26,650 nucleotides of DNA from Oehlia diaphana (GCA_003833135.1 QZLH01000785.1:18810-45459), one strand, 5' to 3'. Counted from the stretch's first letter, positions 10,104 to 23,314 are shown. Numbers and translations are program-made. Notes: generated from the letters alone by a model not told the origin.

Positions 10104-13100
10104 TTACTTTTTTGACAATTTCTTTTTTTTAACTTGAGTTGAAACATTAAGATGATGCGGTGTGGTTCTTAGCTGAACTGTGGTTGTTCTTGGTGTAGGT
10201 TTGCGTTGCTGTTGCTGTTGTTGTGGTTGTGGTTGTGGTTGTGGTTGTTTATCTTGTTTCTTAAGCAAAGCCATCTTAGCCTATAAATTTCAAAATACAT
10301 TAGATATCGAAATGAAGATTAATTTCATATTTAGTATATATACATTATGAACGGCATTTGAAGTAAGATCTTTTAATAAAAGTTCAGTTTCCTTCGTCTT
10401 TTGATGATCAGCACCGTACTAAATTAAAAAAATGTCAGTTTAAAAGTTATTGATTTTTATGTGAGTGATCCGTCTTTACAAAAATTACATTGCTTACCAT
10501 TGCGTGGAAAATATTGTATGCAGACTTTTCGGCAATTAATGCAGCTTTAAAATCTTCAGAAAATGCCAAAGCTTTCGCTAACAAGTGGTATCTATTTAAA
10601 ATTAAATTATATATGAAATTTATTTAAAAGTATAAATAAAATACATGACTCAACTTACGATTCTCCCGTGATTACGTTATTTTTTCCAAAAATTATTTCG
10701 TTTGTGTCTTTAGCACGTTCGAAAAATTTAACACTACCTTCAAAATCTCTCATATTTTGCAGCATGATTCCGACATTTTGCTAAAATGTAAGTAAAATTT
10801 AATGAATGAATAGACTCAATTTCACAGTTTATGATAATAAAGTTTAATAATCACATCAGCTGTTGCACCATCTGGATGTAATAGACCATAAATGATTTCC
10901 CAATAATACATTGCATGTCTCATATAGCGAAGACCTAACTCTGTATTACCAACAGCATTTTCGAAAAGACCAAGGTGAAGCTTAAAGTCGAACAAAAAAA
11001 AAGAAAATATTGTTTATTTCCAATAATTAACACAAAAACTATAAATTTTAAAAATTTGCAACTTACATAACTATGAACTGCGTCTACGCTATCAACGCCA
11101 CAAGTCCTTTCAAAGACGACAACTGCTTTCTTTTGAAAATCAATTGCCATTTCTATATCATCGTGATGATAGAAATATAATGCTAATGCCGCATAACATT
11201 TTGCTGTTGCTGGATGAAGAAATCCATAGCTTTGTTCATGTAACGCTAAGGATTGCACCATTAAATCAACACCAAGTTCTCGATGGCCTAGAATGAAAGA
11301 AAAGATTATTAAATTTAATAGAGTTAACTTACTTAAGTAAATTATTGTTACCTCTTGCAATGCTTAATTTTCCAGCTTCGAAAGTTTCTTCAGCGAAAAC
11401 ACTCTGGAATTTTGATTTTCAATTAAAGAATATCTCATAATAAATAATAATTTTTATATTAAAAAAAGGCTCTGTTTTTAAACATACTCTGGGATTAGCT
11501 TGCTTTACTATGGGTATTAAATTCAAAATATCATCTGGTAAAAAAGTTGTAAGTCTCTTCCTGGATTTCTTTTTCACATTTACAAAATGATATCCTTGAG
11601 CAGCAATTTGTATACCTACTCGTAAACAAATTTCTCTCAAAAGTGGCAATTTACGAACATTTACATTAATAAAATTTTCAGAAAGGCTATAACGAAATCG
11701 AATAAGTACCGTATCACGAATTTGTTGTAAAAGCAAGGAGGGTGTAAGATTTAGGTAAGCATAAGTAGGGTTATCGATACCAATGGTAGTATCAGATACC
11801 ATCGGTTGAGGATCGGGATTATAATCAGCGCCGAGTAAACAATTCAAAAAATGTGAAATACAATATGGGACATATGTTATTGGTAATTCACGAAGAAGAC
11901 TGCGTAAAATGCGTTTAGATGCTCTTATAATCATTTCATGTATAACAAGATGCTAAAACAAACGAGCAATTCATAAATAAGTTAAATTTATTATTCACCT
12001 AAATAAATGCCAAAAAAGATTTAACTTACTTTTACATGATTCAACTTTTTGTCTTGTGATTCGTCCATAACATTTGCGATCATACCCAAATAACGCATGT
12101 TTATACCACGTCGATGCATTGTCGTCGTGAGCGAAGAACCATCAACAGGAGTTACAGCCAATGTAGTAAATTCTATTATCTACGATTTTCAAAAAAGCAA
12201 ATCGAGTGATATTAAATTAAAATTATAAAGACTATTTCTTTATTTCTTTACACTTACTAGCATTCGGATCACCGTATCCCTTAAATATTTGGACGCATTA
12301 CGAACGTTCTCTTCGTCTATCTTCTTAGTTTTTTCATATTCTTCACCTTCGGGCGACTTATAATTAGTAAATGCATCTGGATTTAGTACAAAATTAAATT
12401 CTTCATTATCTGAGGAGTTATCTTCTGGAGTAGAATCTTCCTGTGCCTATCAAAAATAGAAATCAATCATCATATACATGTAATTTATTAGAACAATAAT
12501 TTAGTTACTTTTTGCTTAGCTGTTGCTATTTCTTGAAGCCATAATCTCGATTTATGATCCCAATAGGATTCAATTAATTCCGGTCTAAACAAAGTCAACT
12601 TATGAGGATAACGAGGAAGGTTACTTCCTTCTTTATCTTCACATTCATTTTCCAAAAATTCAATATCGATGGGATTGAGACGGTATAAATCAAACAAGTA
12701 TCTACGACCATCATCCCCCATCAAACCCTATAATAAATAAATAGTTAAATATTTCCTTACATCCAAACTTGCCAAATCGTTACTATTTTTACCTTAGTTT
12801 CAAGAGAGGTATAAAGTTTGACAGTATTCTCTTTAGAATCGGAAACACTACAAGATTAAGAAATAATTTATAAATTTTTTAATCAACATGTCATAGTAAG
12901 CCAAAATCCTGATTTGATCTCTTATATATATATGTATGTATAAATTTTTAAGCAATATTATTTCATTGAGAATACCTGATAACGTATTTCAGACATAACA
13001 TCAAAGAAAAATTTCTTTATACCTGTGCTCGGCAAGATGTAAAGGTTTTGCAGCTTTTCCAACTATTTCATGAAATTCGGGATCAGAACATAATCTAGGC

Positions 13101-14967
13101 TCGTCACGTCCGTTATCAAAGTACCCATATACAATTGATGAATCGTCTTGACGTCGAAAAATTCCTTGAAAGAATATAGTGAAGAATTTGAGAAAAATAA
13201 TAACTACAAAATAACAAGCTATTAAGAAATGTTTTCAAACCTGGAACAATAGTTTGTGCAACTATTCTAATCCCCTTATAGTCTACTACAACACATCCAA
13301 GGGTATATAATCCCTCTACATCTATTGCATTCACAGTCCGTATACCTTCTAAATCTTTACCAGTTGCTACATGCGCTGCATCGTTTCCGCCAAGTTTTGC
13401 AAATGTGCCTCTTGTATCAAATGCTTTACTGAAAAAAATGTTATTATAAACATACATATGTTCCTCCTCAGGGTCACGAGGATTAAAAGGAATTACATTG
13501 CCATTTATAACAGCAATTGCTCCTTTCACAGCGCTTTCGGTAAAATCAGCTTGGATTTTATTAATAAGTCTTTCGCGTAGAACACGGTCTTTTAGTTCAA
13601 CTCGCGGATACTCTCGCTGAGATTGAAATTCATCGTTCCAGTCACGGAGAGAATCAACTGCATCAGTACCTAGACTTAAATATATTTCAGTTGCACGTCC
13701 CATATCATAAATATGTTTAGATTGTTTAACGACCCAAGGGTAAGCAGGAAAACAAGTATTAACTGGGATTGTCTCGAAAGGATGATGCAAAGCAATAAAA
13801 TCTTGCAAAGATTTAAAATTGGCACGAAAAGATGGAGATATTGCTTGAAGAAGGGAAACAAGTGAATGAGCATGATAAACTTTAAGGTCCGAGCGAGGAT
13901 TTGGATCAAAGTTTTTCATAGTCGATTTGTTGGCAAAAAATCCATTAATTGCTGAAGTAATATGCAAAATTTCACCCTCTATAGTCGTTGTAGTCAAATA
14001 CAAAAGATCACCTGAATATTTATATAAATTATGTTAATATGAAAGCATCCATTCTTATAAATTTCAAAGTTGGCATAATTCGCACCTCTACGACGACGTT
14101 CAAATGGTACAGGATTCCAACCGGATAGATATAGTGAGTCTAAACACTTAATTGAGCATCTACCAAAATTATTAGGGACAAACTTTACTAATGAAGGTGC
14201 TGAAAAATCGTAATCCGCGAAGGGTGTTTTTTGGACTTCAGAGTTTTCTTTAACTTTTCCATTATTTTGGTGTTGTTCATTCGTAGCCTTTTCTGCAAAG
14301 CGATTTAAGATAAGAAAGCAATAACTTGTATGAGCTAAAAAAAGAAATACTTCTACTACACACCATTAATATTAGAAACAGCCGAAAAAAATGATAATCC
14401 AGGATCTATTCCAACAGACGACGTATTTTGTTTAAATGGGCCAACGAGTAGTTCTCTAACATGCATGATGTGAATACGAGCTTCACGTTCCGTATAAGAT
14501 TCTGATCATAATAGAAGATAACTATTAAAATCGTATAACGAACTCTTGATAGAAATTATTCATAATAATTATACCTTCTATAAGATCTAATTCACAATCT
14601 TGAGCAATTCCTTCTTCTTGAAGTTCCTTATAATCATCGAGGCGTTTACCTTTGTAACAAAGTGAGAAACAAGTATATATGCATGTTTCCGGTGAGTCAG
14701 TGAGCCATTGTCTAACTTCTTGTACAAGTTCGCTTGCGTTTGCCTATATATGTCCGAATTAGTAAAAAGAATGAAAACACACATATAAAAAGGCACACTT
14801 ACAAGAACTTGAGTTTTTCCAGGTAGCTGTGGAACATTAATCGTAAGTGTAAAGTGAGGCTCTTCCGTTTCATTCACACTATCCTCTACCACGTTTTCGA
14901 CTACGTTTTCAACAGCCTTTTCTGTAGTTTCTTTAACCGAATCTTTAAGTGTTGTCTTAGAATTCAT
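10104..14967 (-). CDS. CLU1: Clustered mitochondria protein CLU1 (TIF31/CluA)
   Basis: Eighteen exons join in frame (minus strand, high to low): 14967-14803, 14743-14575, 14501-14364, 14292-14086, 14011-13241, 13164-13023, 12847-12793, 12727-12509, 12446-12258, 12179-12030, 11952-11488, 11403-11352, 11287-11067, 10980-10855, 10780-10659, 10591-10498, 10418-10344, 10280-10104, encoding 1178 residues. Order of parts: acidic N-terminus with a VENVVEN repeat; ubiquitin-like/GSKIP-type region (about 40-230); CLU domain (about 300-510; HPFETIPVNTCFPAYPW, LRDWNDEFQS); central region with the hallmark HRRGINMRYLG (about 706-716); TPR-like region (about 890-1095; LHPDGATADQNVGIMLQ); basic tail with (QP)4Q6. 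Known family role: binds mRNAs for nuclear-encoded mitochondrial proteins, needed for mitochondrial distribution, and associated with eIF3. Introns are 59-86 nt except intron 6 (175 nt). Some donors are weak (GTGATT, GTGCGA, GTGTGT) but each is needed to keep frame and homology. Confidence 0.93.
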
Positions 14968-15326
14968 CGATATTTTTTTTTTCTATTTAATTTTCTATTG
15001 AGTATTTTTTTTTTTAAAAGTCAACAAAAAAAGATGTGTTTTTTTCGATTATCTAATCTAGATAATTCGGGAAATGCCGAGGTATGTTACATAAACATCA
15101 CGTCCAAGTGTCATTGTTATCCGAAAAACCTTCCGAACTTAAAAGTTGGTCGTTTGCTAGATCAGTTGGGATTTACGAGTTACGACCACTCTAATACATC
15201 ATCATACATGATTATGCATGAATATCGTTTTAGTATAACTTTCTTATCCCTATAAGGTAAATGTAATCAAAAAAATTATATTCTTATTTTATTTATTTTC
15301 GTAAAATTTTTCTTTATTGGCACGTC
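14968..15326. promoter_or_regulatory. Divergent promoter region of CLU1 and SNT1-like gene
   Basis: This 359-bp gap separates the two start codons. It contains poly-T/poly-A blocks near 14970-15015 and an 8-bp-arm inverted repeat ATTATCTA-ATC-TAGATAAT at 15048-15066, which pairs two GATA-type (AGATAA) sequences. An ATG at 15034 opens a 73-codon frame ending at 15255; it has no recognisable features and may be a leader uORF or chance. Regulatory function is inferred from location. Confidence 0.45.
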
Positions 15327-18300
15327 ATGGAAACAACCACTTCTTCCGGACAGGACATCAGGATATCAAGGTAATTTGGTTATTCTTTTGTCTAGATTAA
15401 ACATTTTTACTAATGTACGTTTATTATTTTCTTAGACGAGATCGTGAGGATCGTGATCAACGTAATGAAAGATTCAGATTACCGTCTAGGGAAAGGTATA
15501 CTCGTTATTTGACAATTTACTGTTGTAATAAACGATTCGTTAATTTATTCTATTAATTTATAAACTTTTGGTGACCTAATAAAATTTGTTCATTTCACAA
15601 TAATGTAGAGACGATCGACCTCAAACACAAGCTCTAAATAGGAGTTCAAGACCAAGACAAAGATCTCCAATTGATTATGATGATATGGATAGGATACCTC
15701 AAGGTGGTGCTAATTCATCGTTTAGTGAACGTAGAAATATACCGTTGCGAAATAGTGTACCTGATATAATTCCAGCCCCGGAAATTGGCTTTTCATTAAT
15801 AAACGAGGTAACTAGATCTTTTATTTTACTTTATTCTCTATTTTTACGTTTATAAAATTAGTGTTTTAAAATTAAAATTTTTTTTTTTGAATTTATAAAT
15901 AAATTAATTAATTGTTTTATAATTATCAAATTTAAATATTCATTTATATTGCGTCTTACAAATTTCTTTGGTTATCCGGATTTTATATTTTAAAAAATGA
16001 AATTTCGAATATTTATTAGGTTTGTTTGATAGTAATTCAAAGCTTTATGTTACGATTGAATAGAAATTAAATAATTTTACAATAAAAATCCGGGTGACCA
16101 AAGTAATTTAAATAATACGATAAGTTTTAATTGATTTCTTTTTTTTAAAAAATTTGAAAGTAGTGTACTTAATTTACAAGGGAAACCAATAATCTAGTAT
16201 ATTAATAATTATTTATTTGTAGACACGAACAAAATATGACGATCGTTTTATTCCTACGAGAGAAGTTCGATTTCGTCAACCAGGTAGTTCGCCAACAATC
16301 CCTACAGCTACCCATAGAGAATATTTTTCGCCTGGTCCTGGTAATCAATATGGCTTTCGAGAATTTTATAGATATCCGGATGAAAGGGAATGGGTCAGTG
16401 GAAGAAGTCCTTATTCACGAGAAAGAGAACGTGATAGGGAAAGAGAAAGAGAAAGAGAACGTGATAGAGAGAGACGAGATAGAGATCGAACGTATCGTAC
16501 TAGTAATATATCACATTTTGAACGAGATAGCCAACATGACCCTTATGATTATCGTGATCGAGATTATCACAGAAAGAGGTATCCAAGGGATTGGGATTAT
16601 CGTAGGACTGGTGTATCATCAGGACCTGGCTATAGAGATGATCCACATGATTCAAGATATGAAACATCTTTATCAAGAGGAGAATCGGGAGAATCTGAAA
16701 GAAATGGTAGATATTTCATGGCTACTAGACATAATCATTGGAGACAAAGAGATAGAAGGTCATCATCACCATCTACAAGATCATCAATGACAAATTCGCC
16801 ACCACCACCTTCTCACCATCGCAGCAGATCTACCAAAACATCAACTCGATCAGTATCTCCACAGACTAGGTCCTCCACTGGAAATTCAGGAGGTTCTTCA
16901 CCGAAACGTGTTATTTCTTCTAAACGTCCTCTAAAAATATCAATACAAAAACGGGTTGAAAATAATAGTGAGAACGAGGATGAAATAAATCATTATAAAG
17001 AACAGGTTGAAGAATCAATGTTACCTAATTTAACTGAATCATTAGATGTTTATAAAAATCTACATACTACCGGAACATCAATCCGTGACGAAACTAACTT
17101 AGAAGAAAGATCTCTCAAAGAGTCAGAGAATGTCCATAATAGTGCAGATGAGAAAAATGAAGGTTATGGAAGTAACGAGAAAGGAGGTTGGACAGGCTGG
17201 AGAAGTATAGTTGCTATAAATGAAGAAAAAGAGCGAGATCATAAAAAATTAAAAGATGATGCAGCAGATTCTGAGACGGCTACCGATCAAACTGCTGATA
17301 TGGATTTAAGTTCAGGTGAAAACGATGAACAACCATCACAATCTCAAAATAAACTTTCTATTTGTAGTGATGATCTCGAATCTATGGAAGAATCGGACGC
17401 AGTTGATGATTCGGTAGATGATCGTGTCGAGATATCGAAAAAAGACAACGAGTCTATTTATACTTCTAACAAAATTAATATAAGTAATAATCACATTTAT
17501 GATGAAGAATCGCTAAATGTACTGCCTCATGAAATGGACGAAGACTTGAACAACCACCAAGATGACCTTAATAGTAAAATTGGTGAGCTAACAAATCACG
17601 AAAATTGTAGTTTACCTGTTTCAGAAGTTATAAATATACCGACTTCCTCACCCCAATATATTATCGATGGTTCATTTCAATTAGAAGATGATAAAATTGA
17701 TTATAATACTATAGGAGCAGAAATAGAGAAAGTGGAGAATGAAATTGATCATTATAAAAGCCTTCTTGATCAAAAAAGAAGGCGCATTGAAGAAAAAAGT
17801 CTCGCACGTGCAAACCGAAAATCTAAATCGAATAAACGTGTAAATTTTGATTTTCATCAAGAAGCCATATTAATTGAAGTAGAACAAATGGAGTCAGCCC
17901 TCATTAATGAGCAAACAATTAATAATGAATTAACTGTAAACCATGTAAATAATGTAAATAATGTTCACAATAGTGAAACTGTATTTACCGAATATATTTT
18001 TCCAGAAAGTGACAAAGTAACCGATGACCATGAAGAGAATGGCAAATCTAGTAACATGTGGGAAATCATTTATTCGGAAAACAGGGAAAAAACAGAAGAT
18101 ATTCCACTTGATTCATTTATTCGTTTTGGATCTTGGGGACAAACTAATGAAATATACAAAAATTTGTCAGAATATCCTTTTTTTCAACAGAACATTTTGG
18201 ATTACAATCGACTTCGTCAAATGTTGATGGAAGACTTTCAGGACCAAAAATGGAATATTAAACAAAAAGAACTGGCACTGCAACAAGAATGGAAAACAGT

Positions 18301-21300
18301 TCATTATGCATGGAAGCAAAAGTTTGAATCTTTACAAAAGACGAAAGGAAAAATGAAACAAGACGATAATGATGGAAATTCTTCTACGTCTGGTTTTGCA
18401 GCTAGATGGCCAGTTCGAACAAACAGAGGAAGACGTCGTGGTGATGTTGTTAGATCTGAAGCTGAAATGGAAGAAGTTATGAAAATACTCCAGGATGAAC
18501 AACGCAAATGCCAAACTTGGGCAAATGTTCCTTCCATGATTTTAGATCCGAAAGATAGACAACAAGCAAAATTCATTAACAATAATAGATGCGTATCGGA
18601 TCCTGAATGTTTTTATGATTTTAATGTTGACATAAATATTGATTGGACAATTCAAGAACGAGAATATTTCTATGAACTTTTTAAATCTTTTCCAAAAAAA
18701 TTTGGTAAAATTGCAGATCATCTTAAAATTAAATCTGCCAATGATTGTGTCATTTATTATTATCGGAATAAAAAGGATTTAAATTTGAAGGATTTAATCC
18801 CAAAAAATGGTCGCGGGCAGCGTATGATCGCTCTAAACAGTAAAGCAAGGAAAAATAACCATGCGTCACCTAATAACTCTCAAAACATTATCTCGATAAG
18901 TTATAGTGATTCTGACATAATAAATAATAGTAAAGTTTCAGAAAATATCGACGAAGGATCGACAAAAATTGACAAAATTTCTGAAGAAGCTAATGAGACT
19001 TCTAACAAACCTATTGAAAGATTACGCTATGAAACGGATCCCCCTTTGATAGAGCAACAAGAGCTACATAATCATTCAAACTTAAATGAGGAAATTCCTT
19101 CAGAAACGCCGGATGTGTTGATGAAACATCATAATAGTAATAAAAATATATTATCAAACGAATCAAAACTTCAAGAACAATTCGTTAATAATTCTGAATC
19201 AAGTCATGTTATACAAGAGACTTCTGAAGAAATTGCATTATTACCTGCTACTAAAAAGACCAGAGTCTCGAAGCCGAGAAGAAAGCAAAAAGTCATGAAG
19301 GATTATGATCAACATGAAGAAAGTGAAACTGTAAAGAAAAAGCGCAACCTATTACATGGCCCACCTAGTGTGGACAATGACGATGATGATAGTAGTGTAC
19401 CAGTCATATTTGATGCACAAATATCTCGGAAGCAAAATTCTGTTAATGATGACGATAGTGTTGATGAAGCAGCTCGTGTTCTTACCCTGATGTCACTTGA
19501 AGGAAATTCTAATGATAATAATACACATTCTTCTACACAACAGGAATTAGTTTCAGTATCAAAAAGTAAAGGTCGACCAAGACAAGTCGAAACCCTTGTT
19601 GAAAAGGATCATGAAGTTTCTCCAAATAAAAGCTCAATTACAAGTGAAGATCGTATTACATCACAAAAGAAAATATCATCTTATTGGAACAAAAGAGAAG
19701 TTAGTCTATTCGAACAATCGTTAAATGAATTCGGCAAAGATTTCAGAAAAATATCCGACGTAATAAAATCGAAAACTGAGGTTCAAGTAAAGAATTATTA
19801 TGAAAAGCATTTTGAAAAACAAAATATAGGGAGTAACACTGATGATGTCGAAACTAGACCATTTAATACAAGTGACGATATACAGAGTTCAAAAGAAAAA
19901 CAATCACAAGCGAAGTCTAATGTACAAGCTTCACGAGGCAATGAATCTCTCAAACATAATGCGCAAAATCAACATAATATACTGATCAATTCACAAAATG
20001 ACGAAACGGTCTTATCTCTTCATGATGGTTTCTTCTCAACTATTGTAGAAAATAATACTATCAACATAGCTACCGAAAGGCAATCACAAATAACAGAGTT
20101 GCCCAGTTCGCTGAATAAGTCTTCCAATACTTCTCCTTCATCAGAAACTGTGCAAAAAAGCAGCAGCATTTTAAATTTGTTGAATCCTTCGAACACAATT
20201 ATGACAGACGTTAATGATAACTCCTGGTTTAGCGAAGAACAATCAGAAACGAGAAGCAACAGGAATGAAGTTGCTAGTTCAGAAAAAGTTAATGATCGTA
20301 AACATAGTACAACTGGTACTATTTCAAGTGATGCAAACATGCAAGATGTTATTTCCTCAGTACCCAGACATCATTTTATGACACAAAATTCAGAGCTGCA
20401 TCTTTCCGCTAGGTCAAATAACCAACAAACTTTATCACAGCAACATTATGCGCAATATATGAGTCAAATGAATCAAGCGAATCTAGCCCGAGAAATGGCT
20501 CAGAAGCGTCAAATTGAACAGCAACAGCGACAACAACAGCAGCATTATGCACATATATTGTCGAATCCTCAAAATCAACAGGCATCTCATTTTCGACCAT
20601 CGGGTTATATATACATGCATCAGCAACAATCTAACCAGCAAGTGCACCAACAGGCACAGCATCAGCAAGTTCAACAACAATTTACACATCAACATCAAAT
20701 TCAGCATAGAATAGCGAATTCTATTCAGGTTCCTTCTCACAACATTACATCTAATTCAACACAAACATTTATTAATAACAATTATTCCGTACCTATATAT
20801 TCTACACATTCTTCACAATACGTATTGGGATTACCAAGTAATAACAATACATTAGTTGGCCAACAATTGGTCAATACAGGTCACCATACCACAAGTTCAT
20901 CGCAACATAATAACAACGTTTCACAACAAAGTTCTTTCCCAACTCACCAGTCTTCTGATTATAATACAAATGAAATGATGGTTGGGCAAATTCATAGACC
21001 TTTTAATGGGACTAGCCGTTCCGGTCATTTATTTACTCGGACACCTCAGTCTCAGGTCAGACCACACGTTCATTATCAACAAGCGTTGCATAGAGTTCCT
21101 GGTATGAATTCCAATATTATCGGACGCCCAACATCATCAATAAGTAGTACACCAGCCATGGGTGAATTAAGTTATAATCATCCTATTTTACAATCCAGGC
21201 CTTCCATAGTAATGCCCGGTACAGTCGGTACAGTACAAGGAGTGCAAAATGTAGTGGGTCATGGGCATGCACATAACTTTACTAATTCTCCAAGGCCTTT

Positions 21301-21391
21301 TTCTGGAGATCAACAACAATCATCATCAGAACGAAGTGACAGCCGGCTTTCATCACCAATATTATGCCCTAAAATAGAACCTCCGTCCTAG
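15327..21391 (+). CDS. SNT1: SNT1/NCoR-like transcriptional corepressor with two SANT domains
   Basis: Four exons, 15327-15370, 15436-15495, 15609-15807 and 16223-21391, encode 1823 residues. The N-terminus is Arg-rich with an RE/RD dipeptide tract (about 165-192). A coiled coil follows at about 598-640 (IEKVENEIDHYKSLLDQKRR). A deacetylase-activation-like region (about 865-957) has VPSMILDP, then KFINNNRCVSDP, then the first SANT (DWTIQEREYFYELF through CVIYYYRNKK). A second SANT is at about 1252-1300 (SYWNKREVSLFEQSL through VKNYYEKHF). A basic cluster near 1112-1143 (KKTRVSKPRRKQK) could be a nuclear signal. The C-terminus is Gln/His-rich (about 1500-1600) and disordered. In yeast, Snt1 is a scaffold of the Set3C histone deacetylase complex; animal NCoR/SMRT activates HDAC3 through the same region. 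The paired SANT domains and preceding block make the family secure; target genes cannot be inferred. Splice sites are GTAATT, GTATAC and GTAACT donors with TTAG/GTAG acceptors. Confidence 0.9.
15960..16109. mobile_element. MITE-like inverted-repeat element inside SNT1 intron 3
   Basis: The left arm at 15960-15984 (starts AAATTTCTTTGGTTATCCGG) pairs with the right arm at 16085-16109 (ends CCGGGTGACCAAAGTAATTT), about 22 of 25 positions matching. Weaker pairing continues inward. The unit is about 150 bp, lacks coding potential and accounts for much of the unusual length (415 nt) of this intron compared with 65 and 113 nt for the other two. Target-site duplication is not clear. Confidence 0.6.
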
Positions 21392-22468
21392 ATGATGAAT
21401 TTTGCACTAATTCAGTTAAAATAAAGAATCTTTCTTGTTTTAATTGATAATAAGTTTTGTTTTTATTTTATTTTGTCATGTTAATAAGTAAATTATCAAC
21501 CTAATTTTCATCTGTACATTTTTCAAAGATGTTAAATAGTTAATTTTATAGATATGCAATAATTTTTACCACCTATTTTTATAAATAATAATAAAAAATG
21601 TAATTTTATATGTATATTTTTTATTAATTTAAAAAAAAAATAAAAATTCTTCTTTACCATATGCATCTTTTTAAGTGATATATTACCATGGTGCACAGAA
21701 TCCCGACGGTTAAGAATTTTGCTGAGTCTGAGATTCAAATAAATTTGTAATGTCATTGATCAACTATAACATCTCCTATAACGGCGAATTGAATGATCAT
21801 TTTAGCTATAAACATCGCGGTACCATATTGTATTTTTTTTTATTGACCTTTTCTCTGATCATTGAAATATATACTGTACACTATCTGTTCTTAATTAATT
21901 TATCTAACTCAATGATACTGTTGTATACCATTTACAATCATAATAAAACCGTTGAGTTGGAAGGTGGATTTGTAACAAACATACGATATAATAAACTCAA
22001 AACTTTTTTAAAAACCAGTTTCATATTATTTAAAATATACTAAGCTTTTATTAACTATTTATAATATAAAAAAAATTCTACTATATACATGTATATGAAA
22101 TTTCTTATAATTTATGCTGGTCTTTATGACAATTAAATCTTGATTCTGGCCAAAATTAATATACAAAACTGACTATTGATCTATTGTAAATAAAAAAATT
22201 GTCAAACATATCAAAAATCACGTGCATTATTTTATACTTGATAAAATAAATATAAATTTAACTAAATTAAGATATACTCGATAACCTTTTAACTTTATTG
22301 GTAAATTGTCACGAAAGCTACATATTTTATCACTTTTTAGTGGAGCAGTTTATGTCAAAACAAAATAATTACGTTAAATACCATACTATAATCCAAAATT
22401 AAACTAAAAATAAAAATAAATAATAAAATAAAATAAAAAATAAAATAAAATTATAAATAAAAAGTAAA
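21392..22468. other. SNT1 3' region and AT-rich spacer
   Basis: An AATAAA at 21420-21425, about 30 bases after the SNT1 stop, is a plausible polyadenylation signal. The rest is AT-rich, ending with an A/AAT-rich low-complexity stretch (about 22400-22465). Small open frames, for example 21750-22043 (+) and 21532-21756 (-), have low-complexity, Leu/Ile/Tyr-rich products with no recognisable motif and are not called. No RNA gene was recognised. Confidence 0.6.
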
Positions 22469-23314
22469 TTTTTTTTTTTTTTTTTTTTTAAATATTACTC
22501 CAATAATTTTTTGCTTATGTATAATGTAATATTAACCTTATCAAACTTCTTCTTTATTGGGATCTAATCCTCACATATGTATTTCTTTATAAAGGTATCC
22601 ATTGATTTCTTTATCAAAGAAATTGACTTTTGTATTCAATCTGCTTTTCTTGTTTTTATATCTTTTATTTTATCTGAAAATTGATTTGAGTTGTCCTTTA
22701 TTTTAGGTTCTGTAGTAATTTTATCTGTTTGAGTAATGCCTTTTTTTTTTCCCATAAAATAACTTGTTCACATTTTGGTTTCCATAATAATTCTTTAAAT
22801 GTTAATATGAATATATTAAAATATTGGCCATAAGTATCTGTGCCTCAGTAAGAGATATTTTAAAATCTTTTTGTAATTTGTTATTAAACAATTTTTAACT
22901 TTCACTTCCAATGCCAAGTATTGAAACTTTTAAAATTTTTTTAACTTGTTATAACTTCTAATATATCTTGTAATACATTTCTAATAAAATCTTCACCTTG
23001 ACATTTAATTTGCTTTTGTTTTAAATATATAATTAAAATTCTTCTATTGTAATCTCTAAAATTTTTTGCCAAATCAATTCATATGCTTGACATTCAAATA
23101 AGTGATTCCAATTTTCCTCCTTGTTACAATTCATAACATATTTCATCTCCTTATAAAGTTTTGGCTTTCTTAATGCTAAAATGGATCTTAAATGGAGGAT
23201 TTTATGAAATAGTTTTGCTATAAAAGTCCACAAATAGTTAGTTTGTATACTAATGCAGTGAAACCCTTTGCAATAATAAAAATACAGGTTGAAAGCTGCC
23301 AAATCGGGGACCAT
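22469..23314 (-). mobile_element. Decayed, 5'-truncated non-LTR (LINE-type) retrotransposon with poly(A) tail
   Basis: On the minus strand the interval 23314-23033 is open and encodes NCNKEENWNHLFECQAYELI preceded by a basic region. The Cys-x7-His-x3-Cys pattern resembles the small C-terminal zinc-knuckle-like end of LINE ORF2 proteins. After stops and frame changes, another open stretch at about 22798-22636 reads KELLWKPKCEQVILWEKKKG and ends in a Lys-rich tail and TGA, as I recall for ORF2 C-termini of glomeromycotan LINEs. An AATAAA-like CCCAATAAAG follows, and the segment ends at a 21-nt poly(A) (T run at 22469-22489 on the plus strand). The reverse transcriptase and endonuclease domains are absent. 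No target-site duplication was identified. Identification rests on remembered family features, so is moderate. Confidence 0.6.

Noticed and set aside
15034..15255. 73-codon open frame upstream of the SNT1 start
   Set aside because: No motif, poor composition, and it precedes the in-frame SNT1 exon chain; kept only as a possible leader uORF within the promoter entry.
16236..16790. 184-codon plus-strand frame overlapping the start of the large SNT1 exon
   Set aside because: It is the +1 frame of the RE/RD-rich part. The other frame continues in phase from exon 3 through 16718 into the long open frame, so it is the real one.
18304..20740. Several 60-106-codon frames on both strands within the SNT1-like gene
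   Set aside because: All overlap the 5-kb coding exon in other frames; the Leu-rich products come from the antisense or shifted reading of Ser/Gln repeats.
21750..22043. 97-codon plus-strand frame after SNT1
   Set aside because: Tyr/Ile/Leu-rich product of AT-rich DNA, no signal or family resemblance; chance is likely.
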